Below are positions 26,652 to 35,023 of a stretch of 64,000 nucleotides of DNA, piece after piece. The stretch covers positions 786,716-850,715 of the forward strand of contig NZ_JAEFDB010000001.1 of NCBI RefSeq assembly GCF_016126015.1. The letters run 5' to 3'. The notes beneath the pieces are model-generated. The model was not told where the DNA came from. It made no database searches and saw only the letters and a list, made by a program, of their open reading frames with translations. The translations under genes and the position numbers were made by a program. Each line of letters starts with the position of its first letter. Positions within the stretch are counted from its first letter, which is position 1. This DNA comes from Capnocytophaga periodontitidis (GTDB lineage: Bacteria > Bacteroidota > Bacteroidia > Flavobacteriales > Flavobacteriaceae).

Positions 26652-27725
26652 ATGAATAAATTAGTATCCTTAGTGACTTTGTTATTACTAACAATCGCTT
26701 GTGAAAAATCAGGGGAAGACAACACCCCCTCTACACAGACTTCTACTACACAAATACCTTATGATTGGGATTTCTATTTGGAACCTTCTCGCTTAAATGC
26801 AGTGAAAAAGGAGCCTAATATAGAACTGAAAAAGCTGTATTACCAAGTGTATGGTACGCCCTGCGGAGGTTGGTATGACGGCGGTGTTAGTCCTGGTAGT
26901 GGTGGTAAAGAGAAAAATGACCGTTGGCTTAAAAACTTCGTTGAAGGAGCTGAACGTGCCCGCAAAACGCCTATTGTGGTGCTTTACGGTATTCCCAATC
27001 GCGATTGTGGGTCGTTTTCAAAAGGAGGGCACCCTAATGCTGCTTCTTACAAAGAGTGGATAGACCGCGTAAGTGCCATTATTGGACAACGCCGTGCGGT
27101 GGTTATTATTGAGCCTGATGCCATTAACTACTGCGGTCACCCAAGAGGCTCAGCTAAATACAATGAGCGTGCTGAACTGCTTAGTTACGTCGCTGAAAAA
27201 CTAAATAAGAACAACCCTAAAGTAATGAGTTATATTCATGCTGGGAATTCTGTTTTGGTTACCCAACATCCTGAAACTGTTGCAAATGCTATTATAGATG
27301 GAGGCTTAAAATATATGCGTGGTTTTGCACTGAATGTTTCGGGAGTGGGAGGTACTGCTGAAGAACAAGCTGGAGCTGAGAAGTTTGTAGCTTATTTAGC
27401 TACTAAAGGTTTCAAAAATACACATTATGTTATTGACACAGGGCGCAGTGGTATAAATCGTCCTAAACACCAAAATGCTAATGCTCCTTATAACTCTTGT
27501 AACAACTTCAATGCAGCTTTAGGTCCGCGTAGCACTACCAAAACCACTGGGGCACACGCCGATGCTTATTTGTGGATTAACGGAGGAGGTGGCTCTGACG
27601 GTGAATGTAAAATGGGAGCCCCTGCAGCGGGAGAACCTTATCCTGAATATACTCGTGCTTTAGTTAACAACGCAATCAGAGTTAAAAGCATACAAATTTT
27701 AGAACTTCCTAACAATCTCAAATAA
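26652..27725 (+). CDS. Glycoside hydrolase family 6 (cellulase-family) lipoprotein
   Basis: 357 residues from ATG 26652. Lipoprotein signal with lipobox LTIAC (Cys17), then a single GH6 domain: GIPNRDCGSFSKGG with the proton-donor Asp (about 118), VVIIEPDAI (Asp about 156), HAGNSVL, FALNVSGVGGT, YVIDTGRSGINRP and DAYLWINGGGGSDGEC. GH6 enzymes are inverting endo- or exo-beta-1,4-glucanases. The family's W-x-K before the last Asp reads WIN here, so substrate binding may differ. No carbohydrate-binding module. The longer frame to 26562 covers the promoter and is rejected. Confidence 0.85.
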   Translation: MNKLVSLVTLLLLTIACEKSGEDNTPSTQTSTTQIPYDWDFYLEPSRLNAVKKEPNIELKKLYYQVYGTPCGGWYDGGVSPGSGGKEKNDRWLKNFVEGAERARKTPIVVLYGIPNRDCGSFSKGGHPNAASYKEWIDRVSAIIGQRRAVVIIEPDAINYCGHPRGSAKYNERAELLSYVAEKLNKNNPKVMSYIHAGNSVLVTQHPETVANAIIDGGLKYMRGFALNVSGVGGTAEEQAGAEKFVAYLATKGFKNTHYVIDTGRSGINRPKHQNANAPYNSCNNFNAALGPRSTTKTTGAHADAYLWINGGGGSDGECKMGAPAAGEPYPEYTRALVNNAIRVKSIQILELPNNLK

Positions 27726-27741
27726 CTACCATTATTCGTAA

Positions 27742-28335
27742 TTATTCACATTGCCATTGAAAGTTTTCTACTTTGGATTGCATTTCAGGGCGGTATTCGT
27801 AATGCCACCATTCCGAATAAATAGATTTGAAGTTGTATTTATTGAGTATATCTTTCAGCAACTTGCGATTTTTAAGTACTTTTTTAGAAAGAGTGGTACA
27901 AGTATGATGGGCTTTCTCACCAAAAAAATCAAAAGGAGTGCCCATATCCAATTCTTTACCATCCTTATCTACTAAAGTGAGATCGACTGCTGCTCCACGA
28001 TTGTGTTTAGAACCTTTGGCAGGATTGGCTACATAATGAGTACCTGGAAGTATTTCCCACATCTTTTTTTGTACTTCAAGAGGTCTATAGCAATCAAATA
28101 GTTTAATGCGATATCCCAAAGTTTTAAACTCCTCATTAGCTTTTACCAAGGCTTCCGCTGTTCTTTTGCGCAGATAGCATTCTCCACACTCATAAACAGC
28201 TTGTTTAAGGAAGTTATCAGGAGTTGCATATTTCATATCAAATACAAAATCGGAAGAAAGACTTTTGAGGAGCACAAAATCAGTTTGTTGTGCCGTAGCA
28301 ATAAAAGTGACAAAAAATGCAAAAATATATTTCAT
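27742..28335 (-). CDS. D-alanyl-D-alanine dipeptidase, VanX/DdpX type (M15D)
   Basis: 197 residues with a signal peptide (MKYIFAFFVTFIATAQQ), so periplasmic. Zinc and catalytic motifs are complete: DCYRPLEVQ (transition-state Arg), KGSKHNRGAAVDLTLV (His and Asp ligands) and EWWHYEY (catalytic Glu and third zinc His). It hydrolyses D-Ala-D-Ala for peptidoglycan recycling. Without VanH/VanA neighbours it does not indicate glycopeptide resistance. It is convergent with the GH6 gene, 16 bp away. Confidence 0.9.
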   Translation of the reverse strand: MKYIFAFFVTFIATAQQTDFVLLKSLSSDFVFDMKYATPDNFLKQAVYECGECYLRKRTAEALVKANEEFKTLGYRIKLFDCYRPLEVQKKMWEILPGTHYVANPAKGSKHNRGAAVDLTLVDKDGKELDMGTPFDFFGEKAHHTCTTLSKKVLKNRKLLKDILNKYNFKSIYSEWWHYEYRPEMQSKVENFQWQCE

Positions 28336-28411
28336 AAATAAAAGAATTTTTAATAGTTATAAGTATCTTTACGAATTACCCCCTTCGGTGAACGGAAACA
28401 CCAAATAAAAT

Positions 28412-28444
28412 AAAAGCGACTTTTTTCGGAAAAGTCGCTTTTAT
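28412..28444 (-). terminator. Intrinsic terminator of mdh
   Basis: Stem AAAAGCGACTTTT/AAAAGTCGCTTTT (28412-28424 and 28430-28442) with a 5-nt loop; T-run on either strand. Lies just past the mdh stop. Confidence 0.85.
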
Positions 28445-28469
28445 TCTAATTTTAAAGTCTTAAGGCAGA

Positions 28470-29402
28470 CTATAACACACTTGCTAAAGCTTTATTTACT
28501 TCACGTACGGCTTCAGTACTTTCTGCAAATTTAGCTTTTTCAGCATCGTTGAGTTTTACCTCTACAATTTTTTCAACTCCATCTCTACCGATAATTACAG
28601 GAACCCCTACGCACACATCTTTTTGTCCGTATTCACCTTCGAGTAACACTGAGCAAGGGAAAAGTTTCTTTTGGTCGCAAGCGATTGCCTGTACTAAAGC
28701 TGATACAGCAGCTCCTGGAGCATACCAAGCTGAAGTTCCTAAAAGTTTAGTAAGGGTAGCACCACCTACTTTAGTATCTTCGGCTACTTGGTTAAGACGG
28801 TCAGCACTCAAAAACTCAGTTACAGGCACACCGCGATAGCTTGCCAAACGTGTAAGAGGTAACATACCACTATCACTGTGAGCAGCAATTACCATACCAT
28901 CTACATCTGAAATCGGACTGTTAAGCGCTTCTGCCAAGCGGTATTTAAAGCGTGCGCTATCAAGTGCTCCACCCATACCGATGATGTGGTTTTTAGGTAA
29001 TTTAGTAGCTTTGTGTACCAAATAAGCCATAGTGTCCATAGGGTTGCTCACTACAATTACAATCACATTAGGTGAATATTTCACCAATTGTTCAACAACT
29101 GATTTCACAATGTTTGCATTGGTACCGATAAGCTCTTCACGAGTCATACCTGGTTTACGAGGAATACCAGAGGTAATCACAGCTACATCACTGCCTGCAG
29201 TTTTTGAATAATCATTGGTTACCCCTGTAATACGAGTATCAAACCCATTGAGGGAAGCGGTTTGCATCAAATCCATAGCTTTACCTTCTGCAAAACCTTC
29301 TTTGATGTCAATTAATACTACTTCAGACGCGAAGTCTTTAATAGCAATGTACTCTGCGCAACTTGCTCCTACGGCACCTGCGCCTACTACTGTAACTTTC
29401 AT
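28470..29402 (-). CDS. mdh: Malate dehydrogenase (LDH-like type)
   Basis: 310 residues. NAD site VVGAGAVGASCAEYIA (about 4-19) followed by the acidic VVLIDIKEG; substrate arginines in GIPRKPGMTREEL (about 79-91) and DSARFKYRLA; catalytic His in MVIAAHSDSGM, where most relatives have GHGD. It interconverts malate and oxaloacetate in the TCA cycle. Single-gene unit between its own promoter and a strong terminator, divergent from bioD. Confidence 0.95.
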   Translation of the reverse strand: MKVTVVGAGAVGASCAEYIAIKDFASEVVLIDIKEGFAEGKAMDLMQTASLNGFDTRITGVTNDYSKTAGSDVAVITSGIPRKPGMTREELIGTNANIVKSVVEQLVKYSPNVIVIVVSNPMDTMAYLVHKATKLPKNHIIGMGGALDSARFKYRLAEALNSPISDVDGMVIAAHSDSGMLPLTRLASYRGVPVTEFLSADRLNQVAEDTKVGGATLTKLLGTSAWYAPGAAVSALVQAIACDQKKLFPCSVLLEGEYGQKDVCVGVPVIIGRDGVEKIVEVKLNDAEKAKFAESTEAVREVNKALASVL

Positions 29403-29464
29403 ATAATCTATTATTTAAAAATGATGAGTTATAAAAAACTCAATCAATGGTTATTTTCAAGCCA

Positions 29465-29495
29465 CAAAAGTAGAAAGTTTTTAATAATTGTGCAA
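29465..29495 (-). promoter_or_regulatory. Bacteroidota-type promoter of mdh
   Basis: Minus strand: TTG (29495-29493), 20 nt, TACTTTTG (29472-29465); leader of about 55 nt. Confidence 0.6.
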
Positions 29496-29548
29496 ATATT
29501 TTTAAGAAAATTTTTGGATTTTAAAAACTAAAAACTAATCGCTATTTT

Positions 29549-29579
29549 TTGCTCATTTGCCAATTACTTTGTACTTTTG
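29549..29579 (+). promoter_or_regulatory. Bacteroidota-type promoter of bioD-argS
   Basis: TTG 29549-29551, 20-nt spacer, TACTTTTG 29572-29579. It overlaps the longest frame of bioD (29577), supporting the start at 29604. Confidence 0.6.
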
Positions 29580-29603
29580 CACTCTCAAAACAAACCATTC
29601 AAA

Positions 29604-30215
29604 ATGAAAGACACTTATTTTGTGGTGGGCATTTCCACCGAAGTTGGCAAAACCATCGTTTCAGCAATTCTTACAGAGGCTTTTCAAGCTGATTATTGGA
29701 AACCTATACAATCAGGAGACTTAGAGAACTCAGATACTGACAAAGTAAAACGACTTATCAGCAATACACGCACTGTATTTCACCCTAATAGCTATGGATT
29801 ACACACTCCTGCAAGTCCACATCTTTCAGCTCAATTAGACGGTGTGCGAATTGAGCTTTCTAAAATTGTACGCCCTGAAACCAATAATACACTTGTTATA
29901 GAAGCAGCAGGCGGATTGTACGTTCCTCTCAATGAAAAAGATATGATGCTTGACCTAATTTATCCTACGGATAAAGTCATTTTAGTTTCTCGTCATTATT
30001 TGGGTAGTATCAACCATACGTTACTCACTTACGAAACACTAAAAAACAGAGGGTTAAACATTCATAGTATAGTATTTAGCGGCTCCCCTACCCCATCTAC
30101 TGAAGAAGTGATTTTACACCATACTAACTTGCCTGTATTACTACATATTGATGAAGAACCTTATTTCGACAAACGAGTTATTTCTGAATACGCTATAAAA
30201 ATTAACACCCCTTGA
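29604..30215 (+). CDS. bioD: Dethiobiotin synthetase
   Basis: 203 residues from ATG 29604. P-loop GISTEVGKTIVSAIL (about 9-23; the family norm is GTDTxVGKT), substrate region WKPIQSGD (about 35), EAAGGLYVPL (about 104) and VILVSRHYLGSINHTLLTYE are all BioD hallmarks. It closes the ureido ring of biotin using ATP and CO2. No other bio genes are nearby. argS starts 16 bp downstream and probably shares the transcript. Confidence 0.9.
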   Translation: MKDTYFVVGISTEVGKTIVSAILTEAFQADYWKPIQSGDLENSDTDKVKRLISNTRTVFHPNSYGLHTPASPHLSAQLDGVRIELSKIVRPETNNTLVIEAAGGLYVPLNEKDMMLDLIYPTDKVILVSRHYLGSINHTLLTYETLKNRGLNIHSIVFSGSPTPSTEEVILHHTNLPVLLHIDEEPYFDKRVISEYAIKINTP

Positions 30216-30231
30216 GATTGATAATTAATAT

Positions 30232-32025
30232 ATGCAAAATTTAAATGACATCCTAAAACAACATATACTACAAGCCGTACAAGAACTGTACAACGTAAGT
30301 TTAGAAAATGTAGAATTGCAACAAACTAAAAAAGAGTTTGTAGGCGATGTGACCCTCGTAGTCTTCTCACTTTTGCGCCACATCAAAGGCAATCCTGTGC
30401 AGATAGGCGAACAAATAGGAACTTACCTCAAAGAAAAAGTAGGTAATTTAGTAACCGATTTCAATGTGATTAAAGGCTTTCTAAACCTTGTTATCGCTGA
30501 TACTTATTACCTCAACTTTTTAACAGAAATAAAAGACAATCCTCAGTTTGGATTAGCAACACCTAATAGTAAAGAGGCTATTTTAGTAGAATATTCATCT
30601 CCTAACACTAATAAGCCTTTGCACTTAGGACATATCCGTAACAATCTCTTAGGTTATTCAGTAGCCGAAATCTTAAAAGCTGCCGGACATAAAGTGTATA
30701 AAACCCAAATTATCAACGATAGAGGAATACACATTTGCAAATCTATGGTAGCTTGGCAACGTTTTGGCAATGGAGAAACTCCTGAAAACACAGGATTAAA
30801 AGGAGATAAACTAGTAGGAAACTACTATGTAGCATTCGATAAAGCGTATAAAGAAGAAATCCAAGAACTAATAGCTCAAGGAAAATCTAAAGAGGAAGCT
30901 GAGAAACAAGCACCTATATTTGTAGCAGCTCAAGAGATGCTTCGCCAATGGGAAGCAGGCGCCCCTGAAGTAATGAAACTTTGGAAACAAATGAACGGAT
31001 GGGTATACGATGGTTTTGCTGTTACTTATAAGAATTTAGGAGTAGATTTCGACTCGTACTACTACGAAAGCAATACCTATTTATTAGGAAAAGACATCGT
31101 AGAACAAGGTCTACAAAAAGGGGTATTCTTCAAAAAAGAAGATGGCTCTGTTTGGTGCGATCTCTCCGCCGATGGTTTAGATGAGAAGTTGGTACTCCGC
31201 GCCGATGGTACTTCAGTATATATAACCCAAGATATGGGTACTGCCATTCAACGTGTGAAGGACTATCCCGATGTGAAAGGAATGGTCTATACTGTGGGTA
31301 ACGAACAAGACTACCACTTCAAAGTACTTTTTCTCATTTTAAAAAAATTGGGGTACGATTGGGCTTCACACTTGTACCACCTCAGCTATGGTATGGTAGA
31401 TTTGCCTAGTGGAAAGATGAAAAGCCGTGAAGGAACCGTTGTAGATGCCGATGACTTAATTGCTGAAATGGAACAGACTGCTAAAGTAATTTCACAGGAA
31501 CTCGGCAAACTCGATGGCTATACCCAAGCACAAAAAGAAGCTTTATATCACACTATTGGCTTAGGAGCCTTAAAATACTATATATTAAAGGTAGATCCTA
31601 AAAAACGTATTTTATTTGACCCTAAAGAATCTATCGATTTTCAAGGAAATACAGGACCGTTTATCCAATACACCTATGCTCGTATCCAATCTATTTTACG
31701 CAAATACGCTGAAACGAATAATAACAAAGAAATAACTGCTATACAACCTGATGCTCTACAAGAAAAAGAAAAAAACTTACTGAAAAGTATCACCCTTTTC
31801 CCTTTTATTGTACAAGATGCCGCGGATAATTATAGCCCTGCTGTGGTCGCTAATTACGTATACGATTTGGTAAAAGACTTCAATTCATTCTACCAAAACG
31901 TTTCCATTTTAGGTGAAGAAGACACTAACAAACGCTATTTTAGAGTAGCTTTAAGCAAAAAAATAGGTGAAATCATCGCAGAATCTTTTAAAATGTTAGG
32001 AATACAAGTGCCTGAAAGAATGTAG
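30232..32025 (+). CDS. argS: Arginyl-tRNA synthetase
   Basis: 597 residues. N-terminal Arg-tRNA-specific domain (about 1-100), HIGH-type motif SPNTNKPLHLGHIRNNLLG (about 124-142), KMSKS-type motif GKMKSREGTVV (about 388), and a DALR-type anticodon-binding domain (FDPKESIDFQGNTGPFIQYTYARI onward). It charges tRNA-Arg. It follows bioD by 16 bp; the tRNA pair downstream has its own promoter. Confidence 0.97.
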   Translation: MQNLNDILKQHILQAVQELYNVSLENVELQQTKKEFVGDVTLVVFSLLRHIKGNPVQIGEQIGTYLKEKVGNLVTDFNVIKGFLNLVIADTYYLNFLTEIKDNPQFGLATPNSKEAILVEYSSPNTNKPLHLGHIRNNLLGYSVAEILKAAGHKVYKTQIINDRGIHICKSMVAWQRFGNGETPENTGLKGDKLVGNYYVAFDKAYKEEIQELIAQGKSKEEAEKQAPIFVAAQEMLRQWEAGAPEVMKLWKQMNGWVYDGFAVTYKNLGVDFDSYYYESNTYLLGKDIVEQGLQKGVFFKKEDGSVWCDLSADGLDEKLVLRADGTSVYITQDMGTAIQRVKDYPDVKGMVYTVGNEQDYHFKVLFLILKKLGYDWASHLYHLSYGMVDLPSGKMKSREGTVVDADDLIAEMEQTAKVISQELGKLDGYTQAQKEALYHTIGLGALKYYILKVDPKKRILFDPKESIDFQGNTGPFIQYTYARIQSILRKYAETNNNKEITAIQPDALQEKEKNLLKSITLFPFIVQDAADNYSPAVVANYVYDLVKDFNSFYQNVSILGEEDTNKRYFRVALSKKIGEIIAESFKMLGIQVPERM

Positions 32026-32071
32026 GTTATAAAAAATATGTAAAAAAGTTAAAAAAAAGTTGCTCAAAAAT

Positions 32072-32101
32072 TTGCAGGAATGAATATTTGTCGTACCTTT
32101 G
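32072..32101 (+). promoter_or_regulatory. Bacteroidota-type promoter of the tRNA pair
   Basis: TTG 32072-32074, 19-nt spacer, TACCTTTG 32094-32101, about 60 bp before tRNA-Gly. Confidence 0.6.
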
Positions 32102-32160
32102 CACCGCAAATGAGAAACAAAGTAACTCTTCAGATGCAAGTTTATTGAAACAATTTATAT

Positions 32161-32233
32161 GCGAAAATAGCTCAGTTGGTAGAGCGCAACCTTGCCAAGG
32201 TTGAGGTCGCGGGTTCGAACCCCGTTTTTCGCT
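32161..32233 (+). tRNA. tRNA-Gly (anticodon GCC)
   Basis: 73 nt, complete cloverleaf: acceptor GCGAAAA/TTTTCGC, D arm GCTCAGTTGGTAGAGC, anticodon stem CAACC/GGTTG with loop TTGCCAA, T loop TTCGAAC. CCA is not encoded. Confidence 0.96.
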
Positions 32234-32256
32234 CTTTTTTTATGTCTATCATAAAG

Positions 32257-32342
32257 GCTCGGATGGTGGAATCGGTAGACACGCTGGACTTAAAATCCAG
32301 TGGGCAGTAATGCCTGTGCGGGTTCAAGTCCCGCTCCGAGTA
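32257..32342 (+). tRNA. tRNA-Leu (anticodon TAA); integration site of the element
   Basis: 86 nt, class II with a long variable arm. Acceptor GCTCGGA/TCCGAGT, anticodon stem CTGGA/TCCAG with loop CTTAAAA. Its last 16 nt belong to the 23-bp repeat bounding the integrated element, so the 3' end seen here is the junction copy and the tRNA stays intact. Confidence 0.96.
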
Positions 32343-32349
32343 CAACCCT
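32327..32349 (+). repeat. attL, left 23-bp direct repeat
   Basis: Begins AGTCCCGCTCC and ends TACAACCCT; identical to 42364-42386. It covers the last 16 nt of tRNA-Leu plus 7 nt beyond. Confidence 0.93.
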
Positions 32350-32356
32350 CAACTAT

Positions 32357-32389
32357 AACCCTTTGAAATTCAAAGGGTTTTATTTTTTT
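32357..32389 (+). terminator. Element-borne terminator directly behind tRNA-Leu
   Basis: Perfect stem AACCCTTTGAA/TTCAAAGGGTT (32357-32367 and 32369-32379) then TTATTTTTTT. It lies inside the element and replaces the chromosomal tRNA terminator now found at 42388. Confidence 0.8.
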
Positions 32390-32399
32390 AAGGGCTGAT

Positions 32400-32421
32400 T
32401 TAGCCGACATTTAGCCGAAAA
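32400..32421 (+). repeat. Left pair of 11-bp integrase-arm-like repeats
   Basis: TTAGCCGACAT (32400-32410) followed directly by TTAGCCGAAAA (32411-32421). The second is identical to the three tandem copies near attR. Confidence 0.75.
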
Positions 32422-33091
32422 CTTTCAAAAAACCATTTTTCAGGGGTGTTTTTTTACCTCCTGAATGTAACTATAAAAAAATAAAATCACCGCCTCGTTA
32501 TAGGTAGTGATTTTTTCTTTTTTATAAGGCGTAAAAATTCCACTGTTTTATGATTGCCTCCTGACTTTATACAAGTGTACGTTTTTTAACACTTGTTCTT
32601 TTTATCTCCCACACTTAACACGTAACTTCTACGTGTTTAAAAATACTGCCATTTACTGCATACCTACTGACAAAAGAGAATAAACATACACGGGGCGGGG
32701 TATTTTGAAAAATATTGAATGATGATCACCTCCAACTATATTAAAAACTATAAAAAGCACCTTTTGCGTAGCCCTGCTGTTAGTTAGTTCTGTTTGGATG
32801 TTAGGTTGCAACTTACAACCTTTTGCCCTGATAGGTTGCAACCTTTTAAGGTATGCTCAATTTTGAGCAGTGCTGATTATTTAGCAGTCTTCCTCAGTTC
32901 TGAGTGTGCTTTTTTATAAAGGCGACAAAAATCAAAAAAAAGCATTTGCTTTTATAAAGAGGCAAAAATTTACAATCGCTTCAAAAACGAAAAAATATTT
33001 GTTCCTGATTTGCCTTTTTTATAAGGCGCATAAAATACCCTAATCGCTTGAAAAACGAAAAGAATAACAAGTGATTTTTAACTGTAAATCT
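32422..33091. other. Gene-free, repeat-rich end of the element; candidate origin or attachment accessory region
   Basis: No credible gene is seen here. It holds: a perfect hairpin AACACGTA/TACGTGTT (32617-32637); ACAAGTG/CACTTGT (about 32570-32595); two AGGTTGCAA boxes (about 32800-32850), one within the palindrome GGTTGCAACC; four TTTTATAARGCG-like boxes (about 32516, 32910, 32950 and 33014); and two copies of ATCGCTTSAAAAACGAAAA (32975 and 33042) that with their flanks form a degenerate repeat of about 66 bp. Such iteron-like structure downstream of a replication gene suits an origin, but this is inference. Confidence 0.5.
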
Positions 33092-33125
33092 AAAAAAATA
33101 CCCCTGCTCAAATATAAGCAAGGGT
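33092..33125 (-). terminator. Terminator of the early (replication) operon
   Basis: Minus strand: ACCCTTGCTT/AAGCAGGGGT-type imperfect stem followed by T7. It lies downstream of the 69-residue gene and closes the operon that starts at 36417. Confidence 0.65.
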
Positions 33126-33258
33126 AAAAATATAATAACATAAAAACACAATAAAAAAAACAAGTCAATTTTTCATTATTTCGTTCTTTGTGATATGGTG
33201 TATTACTATACGGGTGATAATCAAAAATTAAGCCGTTTCCGTGCGTTTCTGAATAGTG

Positions 33259-33468
33259 CTACACGTTTTTCAAGTTCTGACTTTTTGCCGTGTAGTTAGC
33301 AAACTTAATCTTATTTATCAATTCAGTTGCCTCGTCCGTGTCTAATATCGCACGGACTTTTGTAGGTTCGCCCTCTTTGGGGGTAACCTCAATTTCTAAT
33401 GATACAAACCAAAAACACGCCTCTTTGTGTACTTTTGTCGTAATTCTAACTTTTGCTTTGTTTTCCAT
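33259..33468 (-). CDS. Small unknown protein of the element
   Basis: 69 residues (MENKAKVRITTKVHKEACFW). It looks like a small mixed alpha/beta domain with strands VRITTKV, FWFVSLEIEV and VRAILDTDEATELINKI, and no recognised motif. Last gene of the early operon, 22 bp after the replication initiator, so possibly a replication accessory or single-strand-binding factor; that is a guess from position only. Confidence 0.55.
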   Translation of the reverse strand: MENKAKVRITTKVHKEACFWFVSLEIEVTPKEGEPTKVRAILDTDEATELINKIKFANYTAKSQNLKNV

Positions 33469-33490
33469 AAATCGTTTTTTTTTTGAATTT

Positions 33491-35023
33491 TTATAAATCT
33501 AATGATAATTGATTTTTTAAATCACTCCCCTGCATTATAGCCCTTGTGCCTTCTGATTTGTTATAATAACGATTGCGCACTTGCTTCGCCAACTGGTTTA
33601 TGATAGTTTTCTCAAAAACTGGTTTAACCCCCGTGTGTGGTAATAACAAACTACAAAGCAATGAATATAAATGCTCGTCTGTCTCTTTTACGTGCATTAT
33701 AGTATTCGTACGAATATAACGCGCATTCTCTTTTTCTAACTCTAAACTTATGCCCGTTATAACACACTTACGCGGGTAGTCTTTTGATAACGGTTTAAGG
33801 TCTGTTTTTTGAGGTGTTTTTTTATCCAAATTTGCCACCCCGTTTTTAACCTCTTTTTGAGGTGTTTTTTTGGTGTCTTTTGAGTCTGATTTTTTACCCT
33901 CTTTTTTTAACCCCTCTGGGAACGTTCTTACACTATACTTAAACGGTAAGTTTATACCCTCTTTTTGGTTTTTAGGGGTGTCCTGATAGGTCGGTAAGTT
34001 TATACCCTCTTTTTGGTTTTTAGGGGTCGGTAAGATTGTGATACTTTTTTCATTTTGTAGGTCGTTTTTTACCTCCTGATTTGCCTCCGTTGGTTGCGGT
34101 GTTGCTGGTAGTGTATAATCACCTGCTTTGCCCTCAATCGTGGCGTTATACCCCGCTATCATTTGCCGTTGTATTTGCCCCTTATAGTTATCCGAATACT
34201 TCTCAATTAGGGTGTTTAATCGGTCTCTTTCTTTATATCGTTGCTTATAGGTTAGCCCCTCCCAAAATGTTCTATTTTGGTACTCTAACACTTTGCGCTT
34301 CTTTGCCTCTGTTAGTCCCTCCGTTTTTAGGCTATAATCGTAATAAATCACCTCGTTAAACTCGCTATAAAGCAAATCAAACGCCTGCTTTAAAGTCGTT
34401 TCGTTAATATCTGCAAGGGTGCTAATGTTTATACCCGCCTCGATTAGTTTTTGCATTTTCATTACTTTAATTTCCACCCTTATCACCTCGTTAGGTAGTT
34501 CGTATTGCCTACCCTTGTTATAAAGTTTAATGTAATATTGTGCGTGCTCAAACTGAATATAATTACCCCCGTGCTTTATGGTAGGGCTGTAATCGTTGCG
34601 GTGATATAGTACCCCTTTGAGAAAATCAAAGGGCGCAAAGGTAACCACGTTATTAACGCCTATCTCAATATTTTGCAAGGTGCAAACGTGCGGGCTAATA
34701 TCAAGCACCCCGCAAAGGTGCGTAATTGTGTCCGTAATATCCTGCAAGGTGAATAGATCACCATTGTAGCCCTTATATTTATCTATTTGCGCACTGGTGG
34801 CAATATCTTTGATAATACTACGATACTTATGCAAACTACCTGCAAGCACAAAGCCCGTGCCCGTTGGGGTGATATTCATATTTTTGTACAAATACGCCTC
34901 TTTTACCTCGCCCGTGTCTGTATCGGTAGTCTCAACCGCAACGGCAAAAATACCCGCCTCTTTGAGTTCCTGAAAGCGGGTATCGTTGCGGTAATTGATA
35001 AATGCCTTAAAATAGTCAATCAT
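33491..35023 (-). CDS. Phage/plasmid-type replication initiator protein
   Basis: 510 residues. The middle part (LQNIEIGVNNV about 119-129, YYIKLYNKGRQYELPNEVIRVEIKV about 165-190, FNEVIYYDY about 220) has the layout of Bacteroidota replication proteins related to filamentous-phage gene II/X and Rep_trans initiators; the C-terminus (PRKCVITGISLELEKENARYI) resembles the Cys-containing tail of the same group. In between lies a low-complexity Lys/Pro-rich linker with internal repeats (TPKNQKEGINLP twice). It probably nicks or melts an origin for rolling-circle-type replication of the excised element. Start overlaps the previous stop by 4 bp. Assignment is by remembered family pattern, not a search. 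Confidence 0.65.
   Translation of the reverse strand: MIDYFKAFINYRNDTRFQELKEAGIFAVAVETTDTDTGEVKEAYLYKNMNITPTGTGFVLAGSLHKYRSIIKDIATSAQIDKYKGYNGDLFTLQDITDTITHLCGVLDISPHVCTLQNIEIGVNNVVTFAPFDFLKGVLYHRNDYSPTIKHGGNYIQFEHAQYYIKLYNKGRQYELPNEVIRVEIKVMKMQKLIEAGINISTLADINETTLKQAFDLLYSEFNEVIYYDYSLKTEGLTEAKKRKVLEYQNRTFWEGLTYKQRYKERDRLNTLIEKYSDNYKGQIQRQMIAGYNATIEGKAGDYTLPATPQPTEANQEVKNDLQNEKSITILPTPKNQKEGINLPTYQDTPKNQKEGINLPFKYSVRTFPEGLKKEGKKSDSKDTKKTPQKEVKNGVANLDKKTPQKTDLKPLSKDYPRKCVITGISLELEKENARYIRTNTIMHVKETDEHLYSLLCSLLLPHTGVKPVFEKTIINQLAKQVRNRYYNKSEGTRAIMQGSDLKNQLSLDL
33944..34027 (-). repeat. Tandem duplication of period 48 bp in the replication gene linker
   Basis: A 36-bp block at 33944-33979 recurs at 33992-34027. 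It encodes two TPKNQKEGINLP units in the linker between the initiator core and the C-terminal region. Confidence 0.85.

Noticed and set aside
27742..28335. Glycopeptide-resistance locus
   Set aside because: A VanX-type dipeptidase stands alone; no VanH, VanA or VanRS genes are present.
32653..33163. Short minus-strand frames in the left end of the element
   Set aside because: Their translations are low-complexity or Phe-rich, they lack start signals and cross hairpins and repeats.
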